From: Colius striatus
Lineage: Eukaryota > Chordata > Aves > Coliiformes > Coliidae
NCBI RefSeq assembly: GCF_028858725.1
Contig: NC_084769.1
Coordinates: 7,813,501-7,877,500 of the forward strand
Length of the DNA: 64,000 nt
Direction: 5' to 3'
Shown: positions 25,201-36,840 of the stretch, piece by piece
Layout of the letters: each line of letters opens with the position of its first letter
Numbering within the stretch: the first letter of the stretch is position 1
The notes under the pieces: model-generated
Databases searched by the model: none
Seen by the model: only the letters and a program-made list of their open reading frames with translations
What the model was told of the DNA's origin: nothing
Translations under genes and position numbers: made by a program

Positions 25201-26619
25201 ATAAAATCTGGTAGCTAAAATTGTTACCACCTCTGTATGCCTGCCCCTCTGCTGACACATAGCTGCCCCTGAGGCAGAGATGTCTGATTCACTTCTGAAT
25301 TGATTCCAAGACTATTGCAGTTTTCAACCAGTATATTACACTCAGTTGAAATTAATATCTGTTAACATAATAAACTTGGTTAAATGTGGTGTGGATTCAG
25401 GAGTACATCGATAACCTGATCAGGTGTCTCTGCCTTATAAGTGGCACTAGCCATCAGAGAGAAAACTGGGGAAGGTGAGGACAGTAACAGTTTAAGCTGT
25501 TAGGTTTTAATTGGCTGCTGAGTCTGCCAGAGGCCCTGTTCTCAGCCGTTTGTCTAAGACATTAGACCAACTAATGAAAGGTTTTGCTATTAAACCAGTG
25601 TCCTAGTTCTATGCATTCTGTGCAGGCAAGTCCCTTGGAAAAGTGATCATCTAAGAGGAACCACCCACATTCTGGGGTAATTCATTAAGAAAGTTAAAAG
25701 CCATCAGGCGTTTTCTGCAGTTAAGCAGATTTGAGTTGGAATTTGCTGGTGAAAAAAAAAAATCTGTGTTTCAAATTAGATGAATATATTAAGCACAAAA
25801 GAATATGGATGGGATATATAGAAGGCAAATGTGTTAAATTCTGAATGCATTTTAAAGGTGGCTTGAGACTGAATGAAAACCAAAGAATGTTGTTATTTTC
25901 TTGATTTTTAACCTGAATTCTTCCCTGTGATTTAAGATGAATGGACAAAAAATTGTCAAACTGGATAAAATTTCACAAATTGATAGCATCAAAAAAGAGA
26001 GAAAGCAATCCCATTCCCATGTGTTTGACAGACTTATGTGCTGATTGCAGTAAGGACAGACTTGATTCTTCAATTGCTTCTAATTGGGGTGTGTACTCTT
26101 ACCTCACATGAAGGACATATGTTTCAGGAGGTTTTTTTTTCCAACTGTGATAGCTTTGATTCTAAACTATGCCTGCTTCTACTTCAGTGTATTTCTGTGC
26201 ATGGGTAGGTTATTTTGCAGAGATGGGTTTTTCTTCCTGTTGATTATATTCAGGAAGTTCTGAAAAGTGTTTTTATCTGAGTGAGTACAGGACTGAGCTC
26301 TTTCTTGTGTAGATGTACAGGTGGAAAGTGTAAGTGATGTGTTTCTGTACCTACCCTACAATTGCAGTGCTCTTTTTAAGTGACTATTGTGTGAATCTTT
26401 CTATGTGAAATCAAAACAACTTACGTGTGCTTTCCTTGTTTACCCATGTTTCTGGTGACTTCATGGACTTCACCTTAATAATATGGGCAGGATTTGATTC
26501 TGTATTGATTTTATATGTTACATAGAATGTAAATATGTGATCTAGATCTGAACTAACAAAGCTGTGTTTTTAAAAGGAGCAATGTATTGTTCATATCCTC
26601 TTTGCTTATTGCTTATTAG
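21475..26619 (+). other. TMEM163: TMEM163 intron 1
   Basis: The intron runs from donor GTGAGC to acceptor TTATTAG and is of phase 1, since it splits a Gly codon after its first base. Its first 0.8 kb belongs to the CpG island. The remainder is ordinary AT-rich sequence with a poly-T tract at about 23661-23677 and a short AAAT repeat at about 24749-24764. I see no CR1 or LTR fragment in it and no convincing additional exon. Confidence 0.85.
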
Positions 26620-26739
26620 GTTTACTAGAAAGCAGTACAAGGCTAAAACCTCATGAAGCTCAAAGCTACAGAAAGAAGGCATTGTGGGTTTCCTGGGTCT
26701 CCATTATTGTCACACTGGCTCTTGCAGTGGCTGCTTTCA
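26620..26739 (+). CDS. TMEM163: TMEM163 coding exon 2 (start of first membrane helix)
   Basis: This 120-nt exon follows the acceptor TTGCTTATTAG and opens with GT, which completes the Gly codon left by exon 1. It then reads 39 codons starting LLESSTRLKPHEAQ and continuing YRKKALWVSW. It ends TLALAVAAF plus one base, A, before the donor GTGAGT at 26740. The reading is nearly identical to vertebrate TMEM163 in this segment, and the intron phases match on both sides. It covers the short juxtamembrane stretch with basic residues (RKK) and most of the first transmembrane helix. The next exon should begin with two bases completing a Thr or Ser codon, followed by a sequence like VSVMRYSASAFGFAFD. 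I searched for that by eye to the end of the window and did not find it, so the gene is incomplete here. Confidence 0.96.
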
Positions 26740-29700
26740 GTGAGTATTGAGAATATTTTAAATCTTCACACCTCTTCTTTTTTTTTCCTTTTGGGCTCTC
26801 AGAATTTCTGTCTTTGTAGAGGCTTTCTCATGTTTTTTCTTTGCAGCTGCTAAGTAGGTTTCTCTCTAAACTGCCTGTGTCTGCGTGGTGCTTATAAATT
26901 AGTAAAACTGTTGGTTTTTTTCTGCAGAGAATAGGGTTGTTGAAGGTTGAAGAAACAGGAGATGTTGATTCCTGTTAGCCTTTGTGCATGTGGAACTGTT
27001 CATTTTACAGAATAGTGTAAAAGTCATTATACAGTGGATTGCCTTTAACCAAAGAGGTCATATATGACAAGTCTTAATCCACCTGGGATTTGTAGTGGGT
27101 ATGCTATAATAAGGAATAGTGAATTGTAAGTGAGAAATATATAATTTTTCTGACAGATACCCTAACATAATACTAATCTAGAGGAGAAATACCAGTTCTT
27201 TTCAAGCCAATGTTTTAAGTATCAAGACATTTATTTAGTTTTCCTTTACACAGATAATTTTAACACCCTCCCCCCACTTCTATATGGAAAAAAAGAATTT
27301 CTTTTACATTTCAAAACAGGACAAAAAAGCTATATTGTATAAGGAAAAGTGTATTTTTGTTCAATGCAAATTTGTGAAACACCAACTCCCCATCTTTGTC
27401 ACTTAAGTAACACTATTATTGTAAGGACAAAGAGGATGAGGGAATCTGGAACAACATCTTTGCAATGACATATTCTCTTTAAAGGAGAAAATCACTTCTG
27501 GGTTTGGATTTACATGTTATATAAACAAAAGGAAAGCTCTGTCTAGAAGACAAGACAACTAAGATGTCTCAAAACATCATTATTTAGCTTGATATAGACA
27601 GACATGGGTTTTTTGGGTGTTTTTCTTTTTTTGTGTGTGTGAAGCTGCAGCAGCATGTGCTTTATTATTCTAATCTGCAGTGTATGACCTGCTGCTGGAA
27701 GTTGGTGTCAGCTCCCAGGAGAGGTTATTAGAATCTGACCAAATGGTCTCTGAAAACTCAACATACATTACTTGGAGCGATTTATACAGAAATGCAGGTA
27801 CAATAGCTTGATTCAAAAAGAAGAGAAAAGAGAACATTTAAAAGCAGAATCTAACACTGTAGAGAATTTGAATGTTAACAACAAAGCAGGACATCTGAGT
27901 TTCCATTTTGTTCTGCTTCATGAAAATGCAGTAGCCTGTCTTTGCTACTAAAGCAATGTAAAAGTAAGTACTATGTTACAGGATAATTTTGTTACCTGTT
28001 AACAATATATTTTTAGGAATATTGAACAGTGGCTTCATTTTTATTTTTCATTTTCATTTGTCAGAATTGCAAGACGTAAGTACAAAATGGATAACTAAAC
28101 CACTCAGTTTCTTTTAAAAAGGTCTTTTAAAAAAACCTCTTAGATTAATAAGACTATCTGAAAGCGTTTTCCTCATTTGTGGCACTCTGACGGTGTTTAG
28201 AAAGCTTACAGAAATGCATCAGAGAAGACAGTCTCTGCCTGGGAATACTGTGATGGCATACTCAGCTGAACTACTGAAATGAGCTGTTAGTAGTTGGCTA
28301 GTTATATATTTTTTGAATGTATCTTTCCTTGTGGTTTGAAGGGACTACAAATCTGAAGATCTTTTAAAAAGATGAAGTAGGTCACAGTTTAGTGTAAAAT
28401 CTGTATGGATGGACTCTTAGTTGACAGTTAACTTACATACCACAAAAGCATTGCCAGGGCTTTTGATATGCATAGTATTACAACTTTTTGATCTTTGTGG
28501 AAAATACATTGGCTTTACTCCTCCATGCACTTTCACCAGTTGTACTCATTTTATCATGTAACATTGGCTGCTCTCTTCCTTTGTGCTGTCCTATTAGTAG
28601 GTTTCTCCCATGATTTGGGAGACATGCCAAGTGACCAGAGTTTGCTGCCTGTTTGATATAAATGACTAGTTGTCACTTCGAGGTGTCTGACACTGCCAGT
28701 TCTTCCCAAACACCTTCTATTTAAAGCATCCTGTTTCTGTTTTACCTCTTGTCTGTAATGGTAAAGTGTTAGCAATACAGCCCTGATGTTCTGTTTCGGT
28801 GAAAAAAGGAGACCTGCTGTGCTAATTGTTGGGCTGTGCTGACTGTGTTCTCACTGCTCTTTCTGCTTCCTCTAGAAATTCTTCCTCTAAATTTCTGGTT
28901 TATCCTCTTGTATGCTATAAAATACTTTCTTGCAAGTGTATCTTTTGCAGCAGCACATGATATAGAGTAAGGATACTAGGCCAGGTAGTTGACATTACTT
29001 GATAACTTTAGCTGAAGAAATTAGGGACGTGGAGAGTAAGAAAAATACTGATATTTACGTGCAAGGTCTGTGTGAAGAGTGGGGAAGTGATGCAGGGAGC
29101 CTTCTTTTCTAACCAAGTGTTTGTAACTAGACTTATTTTCCTTTTATATGGGCTATCCCTGTATGAGTTATGAGTGCTGCAACTTCACCACTATCCTTCT
29201 TTCCACGACTAGTCTAGTTGCTTTGAATGCTATATTTTTCCAGTGTTAGAGTAAGTTGGAATGATTTATCTTGACTGCTATGAGCTGTTTTCTTTCAGTG
29301 GTTTTATGATAATGCTTCATCTGAAGTTTTGCTTGGTAACATTAAAAGAGATTGATAAATCTTACGTTGACCTGATTACATAGTTTCCTTGTTAGGCGAT
29401 GATCTATGGCACATGAGGCATGAGATCCATTGATCTGAACTCTGTGTCTTAGAGGTACTATTAAAAAAAACTTGTACATTGTGTTTTGTAAAAGTCTGTA
29501 AATCCAAATTGTGATACACCAATACAGATGTGGTATATTTGCTACATAACAGGTGTACTATCTCTGAGGTAGTCTGTTTTTTGGCCTGAGGATTTGGAAC
29601 ATAGAAAATGAAATGCTGAAGTATACCTCAAAATGTGTTTGGTCTCTTTAGATTTGGAAATGTAAAGTAGACTAGGCTGCCTATGAAACAGGACAGCTGC

Positions 29701-31242
29701 TTAAGGGAAAATGAATTCATCATCTTTCATTCACTAATACAGAGAAGTAGGACTTACATAAACTATTAGATCATCTTTTTCCTTTAGCTGAAAGACTTAA
29801 TATGTTGAATTTTACTACAGAAGTGCTGTACTTGTAAAAGACCATTTGGAAGCTTTGACTGCTGCCTCTAAGTACAGCTCATGCACTATGTGGTAATGTT
29901 TGTGGTCTCACTGGCTTTTGATACTGTCGAAGGTGCTGCTTTCCACCATATAGTTGCACAAGGCTTCATTAAATCTTTATAGACTCAAATTGGTAAGATC
30001 CTTGAGGTTGTTGGAGCCCTATGGTATTGTCTTTAGCAAATGAAAGGCTCTCTTAGAATCAGTTACCCATATTCTGACATCTGTGGTTTACAGTGTGCAA
30101 TACTTTATGGTCAGATACTGAGCAATGCCTTAGGAATAAGTTTAATTTGCTTTTCATTTCAATGCTACCTGAAACATGTATACTTGTAGAATTTTCATAA
30201 AGAATGGATTTACATTTTAATGAACATAAAGTTATAAACTGAGGCTAGACATGGTAAAAATTACTAAAATGAATATTATTCTTCAGCACCCCAATTACTG
30301 GACTAATAATTTTAATACAATTCTTTGTTTCTGTTTTACAGTACTACAAGGAAAGAATTATACAAGCATAATATAAGTATATTTTTTTTTTCCCACAATG
30401 TATTTGTGTAATATAAAGCTGCAGCCTAAATAATTTCATAACAACAACTATGATTTCTTCCCTCTCTGACTGTAGTATCATATGTTCATACTGAACCTCA
30501 TGTCAGAATCACAATAGAGGACGATGAACTATTAGAGCAGTTTGGAACTCTGGTCTTTTTAAACCCATTATTCTTAGTTTCTTTACATTTATTTTACCAA
30601 AACATGTTTTTGATAAATATGCAAATATAGCTTTTGCTGTGATAGTTTAATTTCTGCTCAAGCAGCTAATCTCCGATAATATCGTCAAACAGAAAAGGAA
30701 CTCATTCTATCTGGTATTTCTTTGTTGATTCACAGAATGTAGTTTGTTCATTCATCTTCCTGACTTGATTAGCTTAAATTGTTTCACTGTGAATGGAGTA
30801 GTCATATCAATATATCAAAACAACCTATAGACCAAACTCTGCACTAAAAGCTCTCTCTGTAGTCAGAGACTGAGTAAAGATGTAGAATGTATGCCTTTGT
30901 AAGTGTAACCTTTGTAAAGGGCTTTCATGAGGCAGCTGTTGAGATGGAACTTGCAGACAGCCTGTCCCAGTGTGGTCAGAGCATGCCTGAATAGTCCCTG
31001 CATGATAATGCATCACGAGTAGAGCTGATGCTGGTCTATTTGCAAGAAACGGGTTGTGAAATCTATCCTCATGGTAGCTTTGAAGATCATTCCTTTTAGA
31101 CCACCACAGACATATCTAAAGATTTAGCTTTACGGAAATAATGGAAAGCAACCAGGATGTCCATGATTTGAGATTTTATCTTGGGAAGTGTTTCATCTGG
31201 TGTGGTAAATAAGCACTATTATTATGAGAAGATAAATTTCAT

Positions 31243-31717
31243 TCCCTACAAGAAAGACATTGAGACACTGGAGTGTGCCCGAAGAAGGGCAACAAAGCTG
31301 GTGAAAGGTCTAATGCACAAGTCTGAGTGAGAGGTGACTAAGGGAACTGGGGTTGTTCAGCCTGGAGAAGAGAAGGCTGAAGGGGTACCTTCTTATTCCC
31401 TACAGTTACCTGAAAGGAGGTTGTGTCAAGGTTGGTGTCTGCCTCTTTTTCCCAAGTAGCAAGAGATAAGAAAAGAGGAAATGGCCTCAAGTTGCATCAG
31501 AGGAGGTTTAGACTGGGTAGCAGGCAAAATTTCTTTACTGAAAGGATTGTCAAGCATTGAAACAAACTGGTCAGGGAAGAGATTGAGTCGTCTTCCCTGG
31601 AGATAATAAAAAACTGTGTAGATGTGGCACTGAAGGACCTGGTTTAGAGGTGGATGTGGCAGTGCTGTGCTCAGTCTTAAAGGTCTCTTCCAACTGCAAA
31701 GATTCTGTGATTCTATT
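31243..31717 (+). mobile_element. CR1 LINE fragment, 475 bp, same subfamily as 42.8 kb
   Basis: Plus-oriented CR1 3' region starting in the last part of the reverse-transcriptase frame (GTGCCCGAAGAAGGGCAACA) and running to the tail AGATTCTGTGATTCTATT. It shares the blocks AATGGCCTCAAGTTGC and AGGTCTCTTCCAACTG with the copy at 42.8 kb. The reading frame is broken by several stops, so it is a dead 5'-truncated copy. Confidence 0.9.
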
Positions 31718-32900
31718 AATCTGTGCAGTATCTCAGATGGAAACTTGGGAGATACAATTCTCCAAGTGTATTTTGTAGGATTGGCTATGGGCCCGTGTGG
31801 AATATACTACAAATAAATGAAAAGAAACTGGCAATCTGTATAAAAAAAATCATCTGTGTTTCAAAATGACTTACTGAAAATGACTTATTAAAGTGAGCTT
31901 CCACATACTGAAATTAGAGAGGCATTTTGTTTGAAATGCATGGTCCATGCACTTAGAAATTTCAGGGTGGAGCTTGCTTTTAGATTAAAGCTTCTTCCCA
32001 GTTCAGACTCTTTAACAGAAGCCAATATGCCAATAAACTTTAGAAAGTATGGATCCAGGTGTACTTTCTTCATTGGAATGATTAAACTGAGCTATAAAAT
32101 CTCATTTGGACTAGCTATAGGACATGACTGCTGATTATCCTCCGCTATTATGTATGTTACTCTGGTGAACTGGAAATGGAATTACGTGGGACAAACGTTG
32201 ACGGTGTTATCTTCTGGATTCTCAGACGTGGGTATATTGATGTAATCTGTCCCATAAAGAATATAGGTGAAGGTTCATGCTTCTGACACTCCAGTTTGGA
32301 TAACCAATTCAACATTCTTTAAAGGTCAGTGAATTTCAATGAAAGGTTAGTGAAACGATGGCCATTCAGAACTTGGAACACTTAAAGTGTCTCAGCTGGG
32401 TACCTAAACAGAACTCTCCAGGATCACTGAACACAGGAAAAATCTTTTTCTGTTTTCTCTTCTAGGAGCTATACAGAATGCATTTCTCACTCCTAAAGAT
32501 TCCAGTTTGGTTGGTCTGTGGATTTTTGTTTGTTTGTTTTTGTGTTTTTTACTGAGCACGTTACTTTTATTCAGAAAATTACATTTTACGTCATAATTAC
32601 TATGCAGACCCTTAAACTCAAGATTAAATACAGAATAGAACTGAAGAGTGGTAATATGCAGATCCTTCATTTAGCATATTTCTCAGGGTATTTAATTACA
32701 TCAGTTACCAAAAGATGGTTGCTTCAGGTCTGTAGTCTCATAGAAGTATTAATGAAATATAGAACTTAATTTCCCAAGGTAGAATTCTGATATTGGTGAC
32801 ACTTGTACTACCTTTTTATCCTCCTTATAGCTGCATTACTACAGCCAAAACCAGAGTTTGGTCCTAACCATGTTATGTAGAAGATCTAAAGGACAAAAAA

Positions 32901-32931
32901 ATCTATTGCCTGCACAGCACTGGCAATAGAT
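32901..32931. repeat. 10-bp inverted repeat with 11-nt loop
   Basis: ATCTATTGCC and its exact reverse complement GGCAATAGAT are separated by 11 bases, within which one further G-C pair is possible after a mismatch. The stem is too short for a microRNA precursor. Listed as structure only. Confidence 0.7.
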
Positions 32932-34661
32932 AGCCTTTTGTATAGGTCAGTCTATATTTAGTAACAGCAAAATGCAATTTTCGTTCACTGAAAATGAAAT
33001 GAGGGGCCAGTGAAGGGCCTGTCTTTTTTTAGGCATACAAAACTCTAAGTGACTTTCTTTGGAGGAGAAAATAGCATATGGATGTCAAGTTCAAGACAGA
33101 TAGCTGTTGAACAGAAGTATAGGTCTAAAATCTGCACTGCTTCACACGTCATGAAATCTTTTCCCTTAGTTGGCAGGCAAAATGATGATAGAAGTCTGTG
33201 AAATCTAGAAGAGGCCATGCAATGATCTCTGTCTATGTATTTGAACAGTAAACAACTTAAAAATTTGTTGCTGTGATGGAAGTTTATTAAAACTACTGTC
33301 ATTGTGTTTAAATGCTAAACTTTAAAACCTATGAACCTGTTGTATTTTAGCATTAGAAAATTGCAATTTAATTATTCCTTCCGCTGAGTGCTGGTTCCTT
33401 TCTCATGAGAGAATACCAACCCAAAGAATTTGGAAATTGAACCAGGCTGCTGATTTTTGAGGGAAAAACTAGTAGTATAACATTATTTCATGAAGACTGA
33501 GGAACACATAAGTATGTTAAGTCTAGGCTATTTAGTGTAAAATCATAATCACAATTCTTTCCTTTGTTGCTTTGTTTTTCTTTTCTGAGATTGAGAGACT
33601 TTTGCACAAAAAAACCCACAAAGAAATCTGTGCAACATCTAGACCAGTAAGAACAATAAGGTTATTTAAAATAATTAACATCTACATTATATTTCACAAT
33701 ATATACCATATAAAATTTGTATGATATACACAATCTAATATACATTTTGTTTATGTTATGAAATAGGAGAATTTAGACACCTGAAATTTGTTCTTCAATT
33801 TTGCCATCAGATCTCTGCTAGGAAACAGTTAAAGGCAATTTTGTGTTTGATTCAGAGGTTCCAACTATGAGAAAATATTTGTGTAGCAAGGTGCAATATG
33901 CAATTAACTAAGGTAAATAACTAGGCAGTGGTAAGTAATTGGGCTGGTGTCATGGATCCTGCTCGTGTCCCTGAGAGAATTACACTGTGCTATTGAGACA
34001 AATGTAGGTGTAGGGTGAATTTTGCACATAGAAAAAAAGGAATGGAATGTTTTAATGGGGTGAGTTTTAGGCACGCCACTTGGCAATAACTGAGTAGTCT
34101 GGGAATGATGTACCCTTCAGCTATCCCTAGCCTGTAGTGGCTGAAAAATCTGTCTCTTGGCCAAAGGTAAACCAAAATAGTTAGAAAGGAATATTGCATT
34201 ATTGCATATGATTGTTATTAACTGTTGTCTGTAAAAACTCATTTGACTTTTTTCTGTTATAAAATTGTATTTAAATGATCCTCTAGTACAAATCTGAATT
34301 GCTTCTCTTGCTTTATATGGTATATCACATAGGTAAGTGGTTGTACATCTGCCTTTTGAAGACAAATCACTGCAGTCTTAAGTCAAATGTATTTTCAGTC
34401 AATCGCTGTAGTACCTCAGCTGTTGCAGGCTTACCTCTTGTGCAAAAGCACAAATGTGTTAACAGATTTCTTTATGAATGCCTGATGTACCCGTAGAATT
34501 TGGTTTTCATAGATCATGAGAAATTTTCTCTGCTCTCTCAATTTAAAAAAATGTACTTCTTATGATTCTGTGATTCTTTTTTATTGGCAAAGATGAACTT
34601 GTAATTCTTTGTATCTGGAGTTGAAAATCAAGATTAATGAATGAAAAGGGATGTTTAGTTT

Positions 34662-35389
34662 TCATTGTACAGTGTCACTTTTATTGTGTGAAGTTTGGGA
34701 GGTTGTAAAGCACTGATGAAGTAAAATCAAGTTCTTAGGCAGCAGTGGAAGCGATGAAAACCAGAACACAGCTTTCTTTTCCTTAGATTTTCTTCTGCCA
34801 GAAATGTTAAAATATTCATGTTTTTTTATCTTAGTAATCAATGAAATGTAAACTTGTGCCTGACTTAATATTTTAATAGTGTTTATAACTTGCATTACTG
34901 GGGAGCTTGATAGTGCTTGGTATTTACTTCTTGGCACCCATTCTCTGATTTTCAGTAACAGCATTTGGGTTCCTTTCACTGAAAGTTGAGACTTGGTAGA
35001 TTTCACTACTTTTTCAGTACAGAATTTTCTTTGCAGATAAGTCATTTTGGTTTTATGTGCCAGCGCTGTAGGAAGACTTAGTAAAGTAATCACATAAATA
35101 ATATCTGCTTCTTTACAAGGGGATACAGCTCCCAGCAGATCTGTACTGTGTTGCAGTAGAACATAGTGTTGGCTGGCTGACACATGTGCTTCCCTGTTGC
35201 TCAGCCCTGGTGAAGCAATGCTTATGCTAGATGAGAAAGGTGAGCATCTGGGAGACTGTGGGTATATACAGAATGGCAGTGGAGAAAATTTGTTAGAGCA
35301 GGGTGATATTGTTTGAAAGGGGCACTTCCTCTTCTGAGGTGTTAACTTTTGTTTAGACAAGTTAATACTGATCTTGTGAAAAACCTAAT
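34662..35389 (-). other. Longest open frame of the window, antisense in intron 2, unrecognised
   Basis: The minus strand is open for about 242 codons from just after a TAG at about 35390-35392 to a stop at 34662. The first ATG comes only after roughly 115 codons; counted from there the protein would be about 127 residues. The conceptual product is rich in Ser, Lys, Gln and Thr and has no domain, signal peptide or membrane segment I can name. Length alone makes it unusual in AT-rich DNA. Against a gene are the late ATG, the purine-rich sequence where an acceptor would sit, and the absence of any recognisable homology. It could be a decayed retrocopy, a newly arisen frame or chance. Confidence 0.2.
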
Positions 35390-36757
35390 TTGAGATTTTT
35401 TTTCAAATGAAGTATTAGCTTATCATCTACAATGATAAATTATAAATTAAACTTCACTAGAACTCCATTACCCTCTCTTAAACAGCTGTGCTTGTCCACC
35501 GTAGTAGTATGTATTTCTGACACATGAAAATGATGTGAGTCGTTTCATCAATCCTTTATTGTATCTTACTGAAAATATTACACAGGTATTAGTCTAAAAT
35601 AAAAATAAATGACAGTAATGTGGGGCTGGGTTATTTGGTGGTGGTGTTTTTGGTTTTTGCGTTTGGGTTTTTTTTGTCATTGGGAGGATGGCACTTGGAT
35701 GATGAGCATCTACAATTTTTTTGGTCTATTTTGCATTCATACATGTTGATATCCTGACAAGCAGTTGTAGTGTCAGTTGGTCAATTTTTCAGGCTGAAAG
35801 ATGGGAAAAGAGTATTTTAAAGGTAGTATAATCAGATCAAGTTAGTTATGTTCAAATAAGGATTTTCTTAAGACTGAAACCAAAGGTCTGGAGATTGGGG
35901 AAGGTGAGACAGCTTTTAATAGACACTAACCTTCATAAAAAACCCCACCAAAACCAAACAAGAAGAACAAATAATGAAAGTCAGAAGAGATATTCAGGAG
36001 ACTTTTATCTTTCCTCTGGATGTGCAGAGCAAGGGACAGGTAAGCTTCAGAGTTACAAGCAGCAGATTAGTCAGTGCTTTGTCAAAGAAAAGTGACCAGA
36101 AATAACCAACTGATACTGTTGCTAGTCAGAAAAGATGCAGAGGAAGGGGGATAGTCTGACAAATACCACGAAAATAGTTAGACAAGAGGCATCTGCCTTC
36201 TAGGAATGGCTGCAGAATAAGTGGCTTTTGCTACTTGCACCACAAACTCTACCTTTCTGGAGAGATCTCTGGGCCATTTTTATGCTAAGTTTGATGCTCA
36301 GAACATGAGTTACATCTACTGCAGAACAAGTTCCTCAGCTGAATCCTAAATGAAGATTTCTCATCAGATATGAAGACTATTTATCTTCTGTTATTAAAGA
36401 TTATACATCAAGGAACTGTTATGTATCATGTATCTTTTCAATATATCAAGGTGAAGAAAATTTACCTCTAAGTGCATTGTCCTCAGATCACATTTCTTGA
36501 TGAAACATTTTACTGGCCAAAGAATGATAGCATTTCCCCAGGCTCTGAAAAGAAAAATCTGAAATTTTAGAGGAAAGATTTATTGTCATTCAGTGGGAGA
36601 TTTAATAGAATGGAAATGCAGCCTGCAGCATCAGCTCAGATGTGTGGCTGAGCTAAACAGCTCCATGTGCTCCCATTCTGGTAGGTCTGGTACACAACTG
36701 ACAGATGGGTTAAGGTATACTTGAAATGCTCAAGTCCAAATTGGAAGGGAGTTAAAA

Positions 36758-36840
36758 TCATAGAACGGTAGGGGTTGGAAGGGACCTTTACAGATCATCT
36801 AGGCTGAAGCAGGTCCACCTAGATCAGGTCACACAGGAAG
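36758..36840 (-). mobile_element. CR1 LINE fragment with internal deletion
   Basis: Minus-oriented CR1 tail (TCATAGAACGGTAGGGGTTG) followed by the block GGTCCACCTAGATCAGGTCA of the same subfamily as the 12.7 kb copy. The segment TCCAACCCCCCTGCA that normally lies between them is missing, apparently a small deletion after or during insertion. Confidence 0.85.

Noticed and set aside
34561..34578. Octamer-like TGATTCTGTGATTCT resembling a CR1 tail
   Set aside because: Fewer than 20 bp and none of the usual CR1 blocks upstream; too short to call.
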